From the NCBI GenBank assembly GCA_001939145.1, contig LSRX01000178.1, positions 834,661-898,660 of the forward strand: a DNA stretch of 64,000 nucleotides, read 5' to 3'. The position numbers and the translations under genes were made by a program. The stretch is from Symbiodinium microadriaticum. Lineage: Eukaryota > Sar > Dinophyceae > Suessiales > Symbiodiniaceae. The notes under the pieces are model-generated. The model searched no databases. It was not told the DNA's origin and was given only the letters and a program-made list of their open reading frames with translations. Positions 42,801 to 52,660 of this stretch are shown here, in pieces (position 1 is the first letter of the stretch; every line of letters begins with the position of its first letter).

Positions 42801-43679
42801 CTAACAGTGTACGGCACCCTCTGACTTCGGCGTGGGGCTTTAGGGCCTAAACCCTAAAGCCTAAACCCTAAGCCCAAAACCTACGGGGCACCGGGTTTTT
42901 ATGGCTTCGGGAGTTTCAGAGCTTGGGGGCGTTGGGGGGGAGGGGGTGGGGCCAGGTTTAGGCCCAGCAGCTGGTGTTGCAATCCTCCTGGGAGGCGGCG
43001 TTGCACACTGCGAGTATACCTGGGCCATGAGCGATTTAGGGTTTAGGGTTGCTGTGATGCTCGCCAAACACGAAGAATTACGTTGCACTGAGGTTAGGTT
43101 CGGAAGAAAGCCCGGGACACTTATGAGCCCCGGACTAAAGTACGAGTATGCCCTCCAAGGGCATCCCCTACATGTACAGTCCCTGATTCGGGACCCTGTG
43201 ACCTAAGTACAGGCCCCCACATAATTCCCATCATGTTGGAAGAAAAAGTCAGTGCTGCTTGCAATGAAGCTTGCACGAGAACAAAAGGCCTGTGTTGGCC
43301 TCTCAATACCTAGAGGCCTGAGCATGGCCGGTTCATGTCATGCTGCACATCCTGCCTGCAAAAGCCGTCTTTTAACCCTAAACTGGGTTAGGGTTGAGTG
43401 TTTCGAGTTTCGGGCCTGCCCCCCCCCCTCCCTCCCGCACACACGGACACAAGAAAAAGACAAATTCACTGAGCCCACAACCGGTTGAGGAATTCCTCCT
43501 GGAGAAGGCCTAGCACGGAACGTCTGGGGTTTAGGGTTTAGGGTTTAGGGTTTGGGGCGAAATGCTTTAAGGAGTAGCGGGTTGAGGGATTTTCCGAGGC
43601 TCAAAAATGCGCGCTGGTCTAGAGGTACCCTCATCACGGGGCCGGATGGGTTTTATGGGGTCTAGGGGGGGAAGGGGTC

Positions 43680-43875
43680 CCTAAACCCTAATAAAACCTT
43701 TCCAAACTCTAAGCTCTAAGCCCCAAACCCTAAACTCTAAACCCTAAACCCTACACCCTAGACCCTAAACCCTAAACCCTGGACCCTAAACCCTAAACCC
43801 TACACCCCCTAGACCCTAAACCCTAAACCCTAGACCCTAAACCCTAAACCCGAGACCCTAAACTCTAAACCCTAT
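43680..43875. repeat. C-strand telomere-like tract
   Basis: CCCTAAACCCTAAACCCTAGACCC in one orientation. 42806-43680 otherwise has unique DNA with open frames on both strands and no supported exon, except perhaps LTFSSNMMGIMWG on the minus strand near 43210-43250. Confidence 0.75.
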
Positions 43876-43924
43876 GAGCTTCTTGCTGGGGTGGTCTGCA
43901 ATGGAGGCACGCCGCAAACTCCTT

Positions 43925-44035
43925 TTTCTGGGAGCTAGGATTAAGGGGACCCTTAAGGGTGTAGACCGAGCCACAAGTAGGGCGAAGAAGGGTCCCCTTT
44001 AAGGGGCCTCCCTAACACTACCTAGGAGTGTCCTA
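43925..44035. repeat. GGATTAAGGGGACCCTT repeat, uninterrupted copy
   Basis: TAGGATTAAGGGGACCCTTA to TTTAAGGGGCCTCCCTAA. The second copy at 56378-56585 contains a telomere-like tract at GGACCCTT. Confidence 0.7.
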
Positions 44036-44089
44036 CCGCAGGCGCTTGAACAACTCTAAGACCTCAGGGCGTTTTGGGATGTAGGCAGT

Positions 44090-44190
44090 TTTCTAAATTA
44101 GGGTCCCTTTTAGGGTCCTTTTTAAACGGGTGCCGTATTATATTGGGGACTTGAAAAGGGACCCTCATTTAGAGAACTACCCATGTAGGG
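44090..44190. repeat. TCTAAATTAGGGTCCC fold-back, empty-site copy
   Basis: Core GTGCCGTATTATATTGGGGAC is uninterrupted; it serves as the empty site for the nested element at 55650. Confidence 0.75.
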
Positions 44191-44744
44191 TTGAGGGCTT
44201 AGGGTGTAGGGTTGAGGCTTTCGGGTTGAGGGTTTCGGGTTGAGGGCTTAGGGCTTAGGGTTCTTGCTTTTCGAGAGCTCTCCTGGAGATAAGGACTCCC
44301 AGGCCCTAACACCCTGGTTTAAGGTTTTGGGCTCTGGGTTTAGGGTTCAGGGTAACACCCTCTTTATGGCTTGGGGGATTTAGACCTACGCAGCCAAATT
44401 CTTGCAGCAAAGAGAGCATCATAAATCCTCAGCTTTCGACCCTATACCCCAAAACCTACGCCCTAAACCCGAAAACCTGAAACCGAAACCCTAAATCCAA
44501 ACCCTAAACCTTAAACCCTAAATCCCTAAACCCTAAACCCCCAAACTCGTATCCACGCAAGAAGCAGGGCCTTCATCCATCCCCAAACCCTACGCCCTAC
44601 GCCTTCAAGTGGTCAAGGACTATAACGTTTAGGGTTTAGGGTTTAAGGTTTAGGGCTTAAGGGGGCTTGCTGCTTACTTTCTATCCTAAACCCTAAACCC
44701 TAAACCCTAGACCCTGAACCCTAAACCCTAAACACTAAACCCGC

Positions 44745-44806
44745 CTCTTCCAGCTGCTCGCTGTCACCGGAGGAGCTGGACTTGGTGCCGCTGGCCTCCT
44801 TGAGCT
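44745..44806 (-). CDS. Exon of unknown gene, Lys/Ser/Glu-rich
   Basis: Reads LKLKEASGTKSSSSGDSEQL then EEAG, a low-complexity hydrophilic segment. The donor is GCGG|GTTTAG, a telomere-like word. The plus strand has an open frame with a very good acceptor as well (SPEELDLVPLASLSFSSDQ), so strand is inferred from the neighbours. Confidence 0.45.
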
Positions 44807-45639
44807 TCAGCTCCGATCAGGTTTTGGGGTGCTTAGGGTTTAGGGTTTAGGGTTTAGGGTTTAGGGTTTAGAGTTTAGGGTTTAGGGTTGGGCTGTGCTT
44901 ACAGACTGACAAGGTCTAGAATTGAGAGGTTGCGAACCTCACGTTTACAACAGGTAAGGTTCAGGAGTTGTGCTTTGTTGCTTTTTGTTGTTGTGGGGCG
45001 GGGGGGGGAGTAAAGCTTAGGGCTTCGGAGTTTGAAGGTTTAGGGGGCTTGAAGGAAAAGCACTCATGGCTTAGCCTGCCTGGATCAGGCTTCTTATTCC
45101 TTGCGATTCTCAAACGGACAAGTCCTTGCTATTCCAAACCGTCCACTTAACACTCGCAAACCCCGCAGTCCTAAGCACTCCATCCTACACCTTATAAGCC
45201 CCAAACCCTATAAACCCTAAGCCCTATCCTTACCAGTGCCCTGCGCGAGGAGAAATGTAACTTTGTGTCCACTACTACATGAGACGCAAGGTGTTTAAAA
45301 GCATCTTTGCCCAACTCCAGGCCCAGGGCTGTGGGTTTTAGTGATTTAGGGCTTAGGGTGTAGGGATAAAGGTTTAGGGTTCAGGCCACTACCTTGAGCG
45401 TTCCGCTGCAACCCATCCCAAGATCACCCGAACACAGAACCGCCGCGGTTCTAGGGTTTTCTACCCCCTATCAAGTTTACCCAATAACTCTACACCCTGT
45501 AACCTACCCTATGCCCTAAATCCTCTGCCCTATAGCTTATTTAACAATACACGCTATAAGCTTAAACCCTTAATCCAATAAATCTCAACTCCCACCCTAA
45601 ACCCTAAACCCTAAACCCCCAAAAATTTGAGCTGAGGCT

Positions 45640-45714
45640 CTCCAGCCCGTGGTGCTCCCGATAGCGCTGAGCATCTGCCTGCTCTTCTTGCAGCTTCTGA
45701 CGCCGTTTCCACTC
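45640..45714 (-). CDS. Exon of unknown gene, coiled-coil
   Basis: After AAACCCTGGCAG the frame reads EWKRRQKLQEEQADAQRYRE then HHGLES, a typical charged helix. C-strand repeat directly precedes the acceptor and G-strand follows the exon. The 3' border is uncertain within about 20 bases. Confidence 0.55.
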
Positions 45715-46471
45715 CTGCCAGGGTTTGGGGTTTCGGGTTTAGGGTTTTGGGTTTTGGGTTTAGGGTTTAGGGTTTTGGGTTTAGGGTTTTGGGTTTAGGG
45801 TTTAGGGTTTGAGGGCTTTGGGTTTAGGGTCAGGCGCCCTGGCGTTTAGGCAGTTTAGGCCTTGGACATGTTTGAGGTTGAGAGTTTATGTAGGGTTGAG
45901 GGAAAAGGTTTCCGTGTGGTGCAGGTGGTTCAAGGAAGGAAGGGGGACTCTGCAATTGCGTGATGGTTCAAGATCACATGTCAAAGTCAACGACGAATTA
46001 TGGTTCTGTCGGTGGGCGAGTGAAAGAGTGCATCTTGTGTGGAAACAGACAAATGCTCCAACAGTGCTGCTCATGATTGCAAAAGGCTGCACTCTTGAAA
46101 CTTAGCTTGTCCGGGCGTAGCTCACGGAGTGCTCCAGATTTGCATGGACCTCAAAACCCTTTTTAAACCCAAAACCCTAGACACTTAAACCCTAGACTGT
46201 AAACCCTTAAGCCTTAAACCCTAAACCTTAAACTACATCATGGGAAGTTGCAGCGCGTGCAGCCGCAGGCCATCACCAGGATGCTATGTCAGTCTGAATC
46301 CCGGATCTTAGCTTCGAGGTTGAGGGTTTAGGGAGTTTAGGGTTGAGGGTTTGGGGAGTTTAGGGTTGAGGGTTGAGGGTTTAGGGTTTAGGGTTTTTGG
46401 TGTAGAGTTTCATTAGGCTTTAGGGTTCAGGGTTGAGAGTTTAGGATTCAGGGTTTAGAGGTTGCGACAAC

Positions 46472-46522
46472 CTTGCGGATCTCACGCAGTGCTCGCGTTC
46501 CGCTGAAGCCGCGCATCTTGAC
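46472..46522 (-). CDS. Exon of unknown gene, GTRALREIRK motif
   Basis: 51 nt, 17 codons, between CATCTCGCACGCAG and AAG|GTTGTC: VKMRGFSGTRALREIRK. The last ten residues resemble the start of the histone H3 fold (G-T-x-A-L-R-E-I-R), but no following H3 exon was found, so the likeness may be chance. Confidence 0.5.
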
Positions 46523-47099
46523 CTGCGTGCGAGATGGGTTTGGGGATCGGGCTAGGGTTGAGAGAGGCTTAGGGCTTATTAGGTTCAGAATTTAGGGTAT
46601 AGAAACCCTAAACCCTAAACCCTAAACCCTAAACCCTAAACCGTGGTTCAAGGACTGGGATTCACGGGCGTCCGGCGCTCGGGACCGTCCACGTCTTAGA
46701 ATTTGTGGACACAAAGCAGCCGCCATGCCCCGCCATGCGTCTTTTAGGGCATAGGGTTTTTTTCGCCGTTTTTTTATTTGGGACGTTGGGCTTAGGTTTT
46801 CGGGTACAGTCTTGAGCTGAGGGATTCCCATAGTCTCATGTTGAGATAATGTCGTCCTTCATCAACACCCATGAGTTCCAAGCACGTGGAGCACCAACCT
46901 GAAAACTAAACCGAATTTTCGACACCAGACCCGGGGCCCCGTAGCACTCCATCCTCAATCCTACACTCTCAAAGTCTACATGATTCTACGCTGCCTCCTC
47001 GAGACACTGCGTAAGCAGCTTCCGACGGTGTAGAAGCCCCGGCAACGTAGAAGGGTCGTACCTCAGAGTGTCCCAGGGCTTTCGATCCTTGATTGGCTT

Positions 47100-47228
47100 T
47101 AAAGGAAACTACAGGTGGGGAGTTTAGGGTGTGTGTATATATATATATATATATATTCTATAAGGCTTCCATAAGGTATATACAGCTTCTAGAAGGCTCC
47201 TATAACGGTAACTACCCACCCCCAGAAT
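47100..47228. repeat. GGAAACTACAGGTGGGGAG copy with (TA)n expansion
   Basis: The GTATATAGGG of other copies has grown into a TA run of about 20 bp (47137-47157). Confidence 0.8.
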
Positions 47229-47299
47229 TGGGGCGCTGAGGCTCTTAGGGCGTATAGGGCCCCTGGAGTCGAAGGTTTTAGAGCTGAGGCCTCATACCG

Positions 47300-47333
47300 T
47301 CACCCCCCCCCCCCAAAAAAAAAAAAAAAAAGC
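47300..47333. repeat. Poly-C/poly-A run
   Basis: A run of C followed directly by a run of A; a typical assembly-error site. Confidence 0.9.
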
Positions 47334-47563
47334 CGAATCCCTCAACTTAAGACGAACCCTACAGCCCCAAGGCCCTGAGGCCCTAAAGCCGAAACCCAGA
47401 AACTGCCAAACCCGAAGGGCCCGAGAGCCCCAACTATCTTGCAAGGTCAGCTGGGCTTCGTAATGAAGTACCCTCTAGACCCTAAACCCTACATTTTTGG
47501 GGGGCGCAAGCGCTAAGATGTGCCAGCCTAGTTCTTGTACTCAAGGTGATTAACCAACAAGAT

Positions 47564-47655
47564 ACCCATAGGCTCCATAGTAGTTCCTTTTTGGGATTGC
47601 CTTGTAGGATCCTGAATATAAACCACAAAAAGGAACTACTATGGAGCCTATGGGT
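47564..47655. repeat. Perfect 30-bp fold-back, ACCCATAGGCTCCATAG family
   Basis: Arms 47564-47593 and 47626-47655 are exact complements. Youngest-looking member of the family at 26740, 27800 and 28180. Confidence 0.9.
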
Positions 47656-47854
47656 CAGAACCAGCAAGATTCTCTTTCGGTTCAGTGTTTAAACATCATC
47701 CCCCCTATTCCACAACTTGACCTACTAAGCCCCCCTACACCCTAAACCCTAACACGCAAACAGGCATCCTTGCACCCCTGCGCTACGTCTTATAACCCTT
47801 TGCTTGGGAGACTGGAGCCCGATCCAACCTTCAAAGCCTTGTCAAAGCCTGTTT

Positions 47855-48060
47855 AATCCTAAACCCTCAACCCTAAACCCTAAACCCTAAACCCTGAACC
47901 CTAAACCCTAAACCCTCAACCCTAAACCCTAAACCCTACACCCTAGACCCTAAACCCTAAACCCTGGACCCTAAACCCNCCCTAAACCCTAAACCCTAAA
48001 CCCTGAACCCTAAACCCTAAACCCTCAACCCTAAACCCTAAACCCTAAACCCTCAACCCT
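47855..48060. repeat. C-strand telomere-like tract with an N
   Basis: CCCTAAACCCTAAACCCTCAACCC over 200 bp, N at 47979. Confidence 0.85.
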
Positions 48061-48088
48061 CTCTCACCTATATAGATTTAAGGTTTAA

Positions 48089-48369
48089 TGTGGTCATGGT
48101 CCGTCGTTTCTTGGACCATCTAACGTCGTTTTTTGGTCATGGTCCGTCGTTTTTTGTCATGGTCCGTTGTTTTTTGGTCGTGGTTCGTCGTTTTTTGGTC
48201 ATGGTCCGTCGTTTTTTGGTCATGGTCCGTCGTTTTTGGTCATGGTCCGTCGTTTTTTGGTCATGGTCCGTTGTTTTTTGGTCATGGTCCGTCGTTTGAC
48301 CTTGGTCATGGTCCGTCGTTTGACCTTGGTCATGGTCCGTCGTTTTTGGTCATGGTCCGTCGTTTGACC
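48089..48369. repeat. 21-bp minisatellite GGTCATGGTCCGTCGTTTTTT
   Basis: About 13 units with small indels in the T run and two units with a GACCTT insertion. Because 21 is divisible by three, all three plus-strand frames are open in places (VMVRRFL, SWSVVFW, HGPSFFG); I do not take them as protein. Confidence 0.9.
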
Positions 48370-48582
48370 ATATTCCGAAATGTGAAAAAATGCAACTTTT
48401 TGTTCAGTTGGGGTTTAAGGTTTAGGATTTAGGGTCTATGAGTTCAGGTTTGGGGTTTAGATTTGCTAATGGTATGGGATTCTTTGGGCGGGTGGATTTT
48501 TTTCTAAATCCGAAATTGTAAGCTCGACTAGATTCTGCTGGCTCCGGAGCTGCTGAACCCTAAACCCTAAACCCCTGAGCCC

Positions 48583-48658
48583 TCAGCCCAAAGTGAGGCT
48601 TGCATCTTCCAGACCAAGGAGCGGGATCAGCGAACTGGCCCGGACTTTGCGATACATC
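48583..48658 (-). CDS. Six-exon gene, terminal exon
   Basis: 76 nt ending in TGA, MYRKVRASSLIPLLGLEDAS then LTLG. Acceptor CCTTTGCAAG. The plus strand is open as well, hence moderate confidence. Confidence 0.5.
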
Positions 48659-51355
48659 CTTGCAAAGGTCCGAGTGGGGCCAAGCCCTAAAGTTAAAGCC
48701 CTAAATCCTGAGGTTTCGGGTTTAGGGTTTAGGGTTTGGGGTTTGGGGTTTGGGATTTGTGGTTTAGGGTTTCGGGTTTGGGGTTTAGGGTTCAGGGTGT
48801 AGGGTTTGGGGGTCAGGGGTTTAGGGTTAAACCCTAAATCCTGAAGCCCTAAACCCAGCCTGACAAAAATCCTACACCTCGAAGCGTAAATCCTGAGGAC
48901 CTGAACTCCAGATCCCAAATGCGTAAGTCCTAAACTCCAAACTCTATCTTCGTCTTTAGGGTAAAACGTTCTAGGGTTTAGGGTTTAGGGTTGAAAAGTT
49001 TGGCGTTTAGGATGCAGGATTTAGGAGGCTTCAACCCAGAAGCGTCCACTGCTTACATTCCATCACTCCGGCTTGGGGTTTGGGCTTTAGGATATGCGGT
49101 TTAGAGTTTAGGGTTCAGGGTTCAGGGTTCAAGGTTAATGGTTTAAGTTTAGGGTTTGGGGCTTCAGGCTTTAGGGCTTAGGATTCAGAATACAAAGTTG
49201 AAGGCTTACCCCGTGATGACTGCGAGCGGCTCGTCTCCGAAGCTGTACACAATCACAAAGCCTGCAACGTCGCAGTGCGGCACAGTCGGTCAATCATAAC
49301 AACGGCTACCCTAAAGCTTAAATCCTAAACCCTAAACCCTGCAACCCTAAATCCCTCGACCCTAAACCTTAAGCCCTAAACTCCTAAACCCCAAACCCAA
49401 ACCCGAAACCCTACCCCCCTAAACCCTAAACCTTACACGCTAAACCCATCTCGCGCCTAGACCCTAAACCCTCAGTGACCACACAGTCTAGAGAGCTTAA
49501 AGCCCCGAAATGCATAAACCCGGACACCTTAAACCAACCTCTAGTTCAGAAATTTTCATTACGGGCCGAATCAAGGGGCCGTACATAAACTAGCATATTT
49601 TGGGGGTTTAGGGTTTAGGGTTTAGGGATAAAACTTTTACCGTTTTCGATTTCAATAAACAGATCCACACCATGCTTCCCACCGCTCTCCCGAACACGCA
49701 TGTTGTGGACCCGCCTGAGGGCACCACCCCACGCTGCTTCCCTCGCAGAGCGATTTCTCTCACCTTGCCCGTCGCGCGCTTCACCATTCCTTCGGATGTG
49801 ATGGAGTTCATAACCGGCCTACTTTTAAACACTAAACCGTATGTGGGCTCAGGTTGTAGGATTTAGGGTTTAGGATTTAGGGTTAGGGTTCAAGGTTTAA
49901 GGTTTTGGGATTTAGGCTTAGGGCTTGGGGTGTAGCGTTTGGGGGAATTCTGAACGGAGTGTCTGGACGCAAGCCGAGGAACCGGCTTTTTGCGTTTGCA
50001 AGATCTTTTTGGACAGAAGTTCTGCCCAGCTTTTTGGAATCACGGCTGTCTTGCCCGTCCTCTGACAGATGCACAAACGCCAAATGTCTAAGTTGAGCAC
50101 TTCTCTAACCTTGAATTACCCCTGAACCCTAAACCCCGCACCCCTAAATGGACACTAAACCCTAAAACCCAAGCCCCCGCAAGATTTTAATCCCTACTAC
50201 ACGGCCCCCTTGCAGGCAGAGGCCTGTCCCGGGCAACCGGCAGGACAAGAGGAGGCGTCCCGTTCCAAGTAGTCACTGGTGTTCGGGGTTTAGGGTTTAG
50301 GGTTTAGGGTTTAGGGTTTAAGGTTTAGGGTTTAGGGTTTAGGGTTTAAGGTTTAGGGTTTAAGGTTTAGGGCCTCAAGACCGCCGCTAGGTACCTAGCC
50401 GACCTTCTGACTGACACCCCCCAAAAACCCTAAACTTCAAGCCCTACACCCTAAACCCCAAACCCAAGAGCCTAAACCCTAAACCCCTAAGCACTAAACC
50501 CCACCCCCGCCCAAACCCCAAACCCAAAGAGCCGGGGGGCGTGCCTCTTGTACTCCACTTTGAGCTTCCTTCCTCGCACCTCGAGAACTTTAGCTTTCTC
50601 CTTCCTGAGATGCTGTTCAGCTAGGGTTTAGGGTTTAGGGTTTAGTGAATGGAAACTACAGGTGGGGAGTTTAGGGTATATAGAGCTTCTATAAGGCTCC
50701 TATAACGGTCACTACCCACCTGAAAATGATTTAGAGCTTAGAGCTTAGGGCTTGTGGTGCAGGGTCTGGGATTAACGGCTTCAGTTTTGGGGTTTAGGGA
50801 GGATGTCGCAGCAGAATGGGCAATCAGCGCAGCGCACCACACGAAGCCTTAAGCAATGGACCCAACACTCCGGGATCCCCAAACCTTGAGCCCAAGACAG
50901 AAGCTTGATGAACGTTCACCTAGCATCCGCCCAGGTAGGAGGCTGCTTCTTGCACTGCTCGATTCACTGTCAGATCCAGCACTGGAATCGCTGTCGGACT
51001 CGTCTGCAACATAGGCGGTGACCGTGTCACCCTTCTTGATGCCCTGCGCCAACAAACACGGCCCAACCAAGACCTTGACAGATCCCTAGCGACCTGAGCC
51101 CTGTCAACGCTATATATATATATATATATATATATCTTTTATGAAGGGGTTTGGGGTAGTATATGCTACGCCCTAAACCCTGAACCCGAAACCCAAAGCC
51201 CTTAAACCCAAAGACCGAAGAAAGCAACATGTCCGCCACAGGTCGGCCTTTCCCCTCTGGATGCACGTCTGAACTCGGTCGAAGAGCGCATCTTCTGGTG
51301 GAGCCAAGTCATTCATCGGCGACTGCAGGTACGCGCGCGACTTGAGCCGCAGCAC
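48583..51355 (-). CDS. Six-exon gene 3' part, unknown function
   Basis: Exons 51248-51355, 50920-51043, 50524-50620, 49641-49714, 49210-49261 and 48583-48658 join in one frame of 177 codons including a TGA stop; all five junctions agree in phase. Content in order: LRLKSRAYLQSPMNDLAPPE and an amphipathic helix; GIKKGDTVTAYVADE followed by an acidic Ser/Asp run (ESDSDSSAGSDSES); a basic segment HLRKEKAKVLEVRGRKLKVE then YKRHAPRLFG; RVHNMRVRESGGKHGVDLFI; FVIVYSFGDEPLAVI; and MYRKVRASSLIPLLGLEDAS to the end. GIKKGDTVTAYV is reminiscent of a PUA or KOW-type strand and the MRVRESG segment of CDF transporter tails, but neither is enough to assign a family. The 5' end lies above 51355 and was not found. 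Confidence 0.6.
49210..49261 (-). CDS. Six-exon gene, exon 5
   Basis: 52 nt between CGACGTTGCAG and ACGGG|GTAAGC, reading FVIVYSFGDEPLAVIT. Confidence 0.65.
49641..49714 (-). CDS. Six-exon gene, exon 4
   Basis: 74 nt between GTGCCCTCAG and AAAACG|GTAAAA, reading RVHNMRVRESGGKHGVDLFI then EIEN. Other frames are open too; this one is chosen by phase and composition. Confidence 0.55.
50524..50620 (-). CDS. Six-exon gene, exon 3
   Basis: 97 nt. Acceptor is the end of a C-strand telomere-like run (AAACCCTAG) and the donor is TTTGG|GTTTGGGG, so both borders are made of repeat. Confidence 0.6.
50648..50735. repeat. GGAAACTACAGGTGGGGAG family, short copy
   Basis: Internal deletion of one CTATAAGG unit relative to 33890. 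Confidence 0.75.
50920..51043 (-). CDS. Six-exon gene, exon 2
   Basis: 124 nt between TGTTGGCGCAG and GCTAG|GTGAAC. Contains the KKGDTVTAYV strand and the Ser/Asp-rich acidic run. Confidence 0.7.
51110..51135. repeat. (TA)n microsatellite
   Basis: About 24 bp. Confidence 0.9.
51248..51355 (-). CDS. Six-exon gene, first recognised exon
   Basis: 108 nt, 36 codons. Acceptor GTGCCCTGCAG; GC donor GGAAAG|GCCGAC (a GT at GACCT|GTGGCG is the alternative). Only one frame is open. Confidence 0.6.
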
Positions 51356-51739
51356 CTGCAGGGCACAAGGCGGCCCTAACCCCGAAACCCTAAACCCCTA
51401 AACCCAAACCCCTAAACCCGAAATAAACCCGAAATCCTCAATCCTAGGCCCCGAAGCCCTAAACCCTAAACCCCGAAGGGCTTAGGGTCCGGACTTTAGG
51501 AGTAGGGCTTAGAGATGCTTGCTGAGGGCTTAGGGCTCAGGCAGGGCACAATACCCAAAGCCCGAAACCAAATGACCCTAAGCCCTAAACCCTAAACCCT
51601 TATACCCCTATACCCCTATATGCACCTAAACCCTAAACCCTAAACCAAATTCCCAAACCCTAAATTTTCAGTGACAGTCGCCATCCCAGGCCAGGGAGGG
51701 TAACCTCGGAGTCGGTAGAGGACCAGCTTGTCCTCCAGT

Positions 51740-52660
51740 GCTTCGGAGAGGCTTTATCGGGTTTAGGCTTTATCGGGTTTATAGGGTTTAGGGTTTAGGG
51801 TTTAGGGTTTATAGGGTTTAGGATGTAGGGTTTAGGGTTTCTAGGGTTTAGGGTTTATAGGGTTTAGGGTTTAGGGTATAGGGCTTATAGGGCTTATAGG
51901 GTTTATGGGGTTTATGGGGTTTAGGGCTTATAGGGTTTAGGGTTTATAGGGTTTGGGGTTTATAAGATTTAGCGGAAATAGGGTTTAGGGTTTAGGGGGT
52001 TTAGGGTTTAATGGGGTTTAGGGTTTAGGGTCTAGGGTTTATAGGGTTTAGGGTTTATAGGGTTTAGGGTTTACAGGGTTTAGGGTTTAGGGTTTAGGGT
52101 TTAGGGTTTCTAGGGTTTAGGGTTATAGGGTTTAGGGTTTAGGATATAGGGTTTAGGGTGTAGGGTTTAGGGTTTCTAGGGTTTAGGGTTATAGGGTTTA
52201 GGGTTTAGGGTATAGGGTTTATAGGGTTTAGGGCTTAGGGGGTGTAGGGCTTAGGGGGTTTATGGGGTTTAGGGTTTAGGGTTTAGGGTTTATAGGGTTT
52301 AGGATTTANNNNNNNNNNNNNNNNNNNNNNNNNNNNNNNNNNNNNNNNNNNNNNNNNNNNNNNNNNNNNNNNTTAGGGTTTAGGGGGTTTGGGGGTTAGC
52401 GGGGTTTAGGGTTTAGGGTTTAGGGGGTTTGGAGGTTAGCGGGGTTTAGGGTTTAGGGCTTCGGGGGTTTAGGGCTTAGGGTTTAGTGGTTAGGGCTTAG
52501 GGTTTAGGGGTTTAGGGCTTAGGGGGTTTAGGGTTTAGGGTTTAGGGGGTTAGGGCTTAGGGGGTTTAGGGTTTAGGGCTTAGGGGTTTTAGGGTTTAGG
52601 GCTTAGGGTTTAGCGGTTACGTAGGGCTTAGGGGTTTTAGGGTTTAGGGCTTAGGGTTGG
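51740..52660. repeat. G-strand field, TTTAGGG and TTTATAGGG, with gap
   Basis: Nearly 0.9 kb of TTTAGGG, TTTATAGGG and TTTAGGGGG units in one orientation; 64 N at 52309-52372 mark a gap of unknown true size. Confidence 0.9.

Noticed and set aside
43410..43440. Poly-C run as a regulatory feature
   Set aside because: Simple homopolymer-rich DNA, error-prone in assembly, with no further signal.
45809..46105. 98-codon plus-strand frame and 68-codon minus-strand frame over 45886-46105
   Set aside because: Both look protein-like in part (for example WFKEGRGTLQLRDGSRSHVK), but strands conflict and neither has convincing splice borders or a motif.
49641..49714. Cation diffusion facilitator C-terminal domain, from VHNMRVRESGGKHGVDLFI
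   Set aside because: The next in-phase exon (FVIVYSFGDEPLAV) does not continue like that family and no membrane segments precede it.
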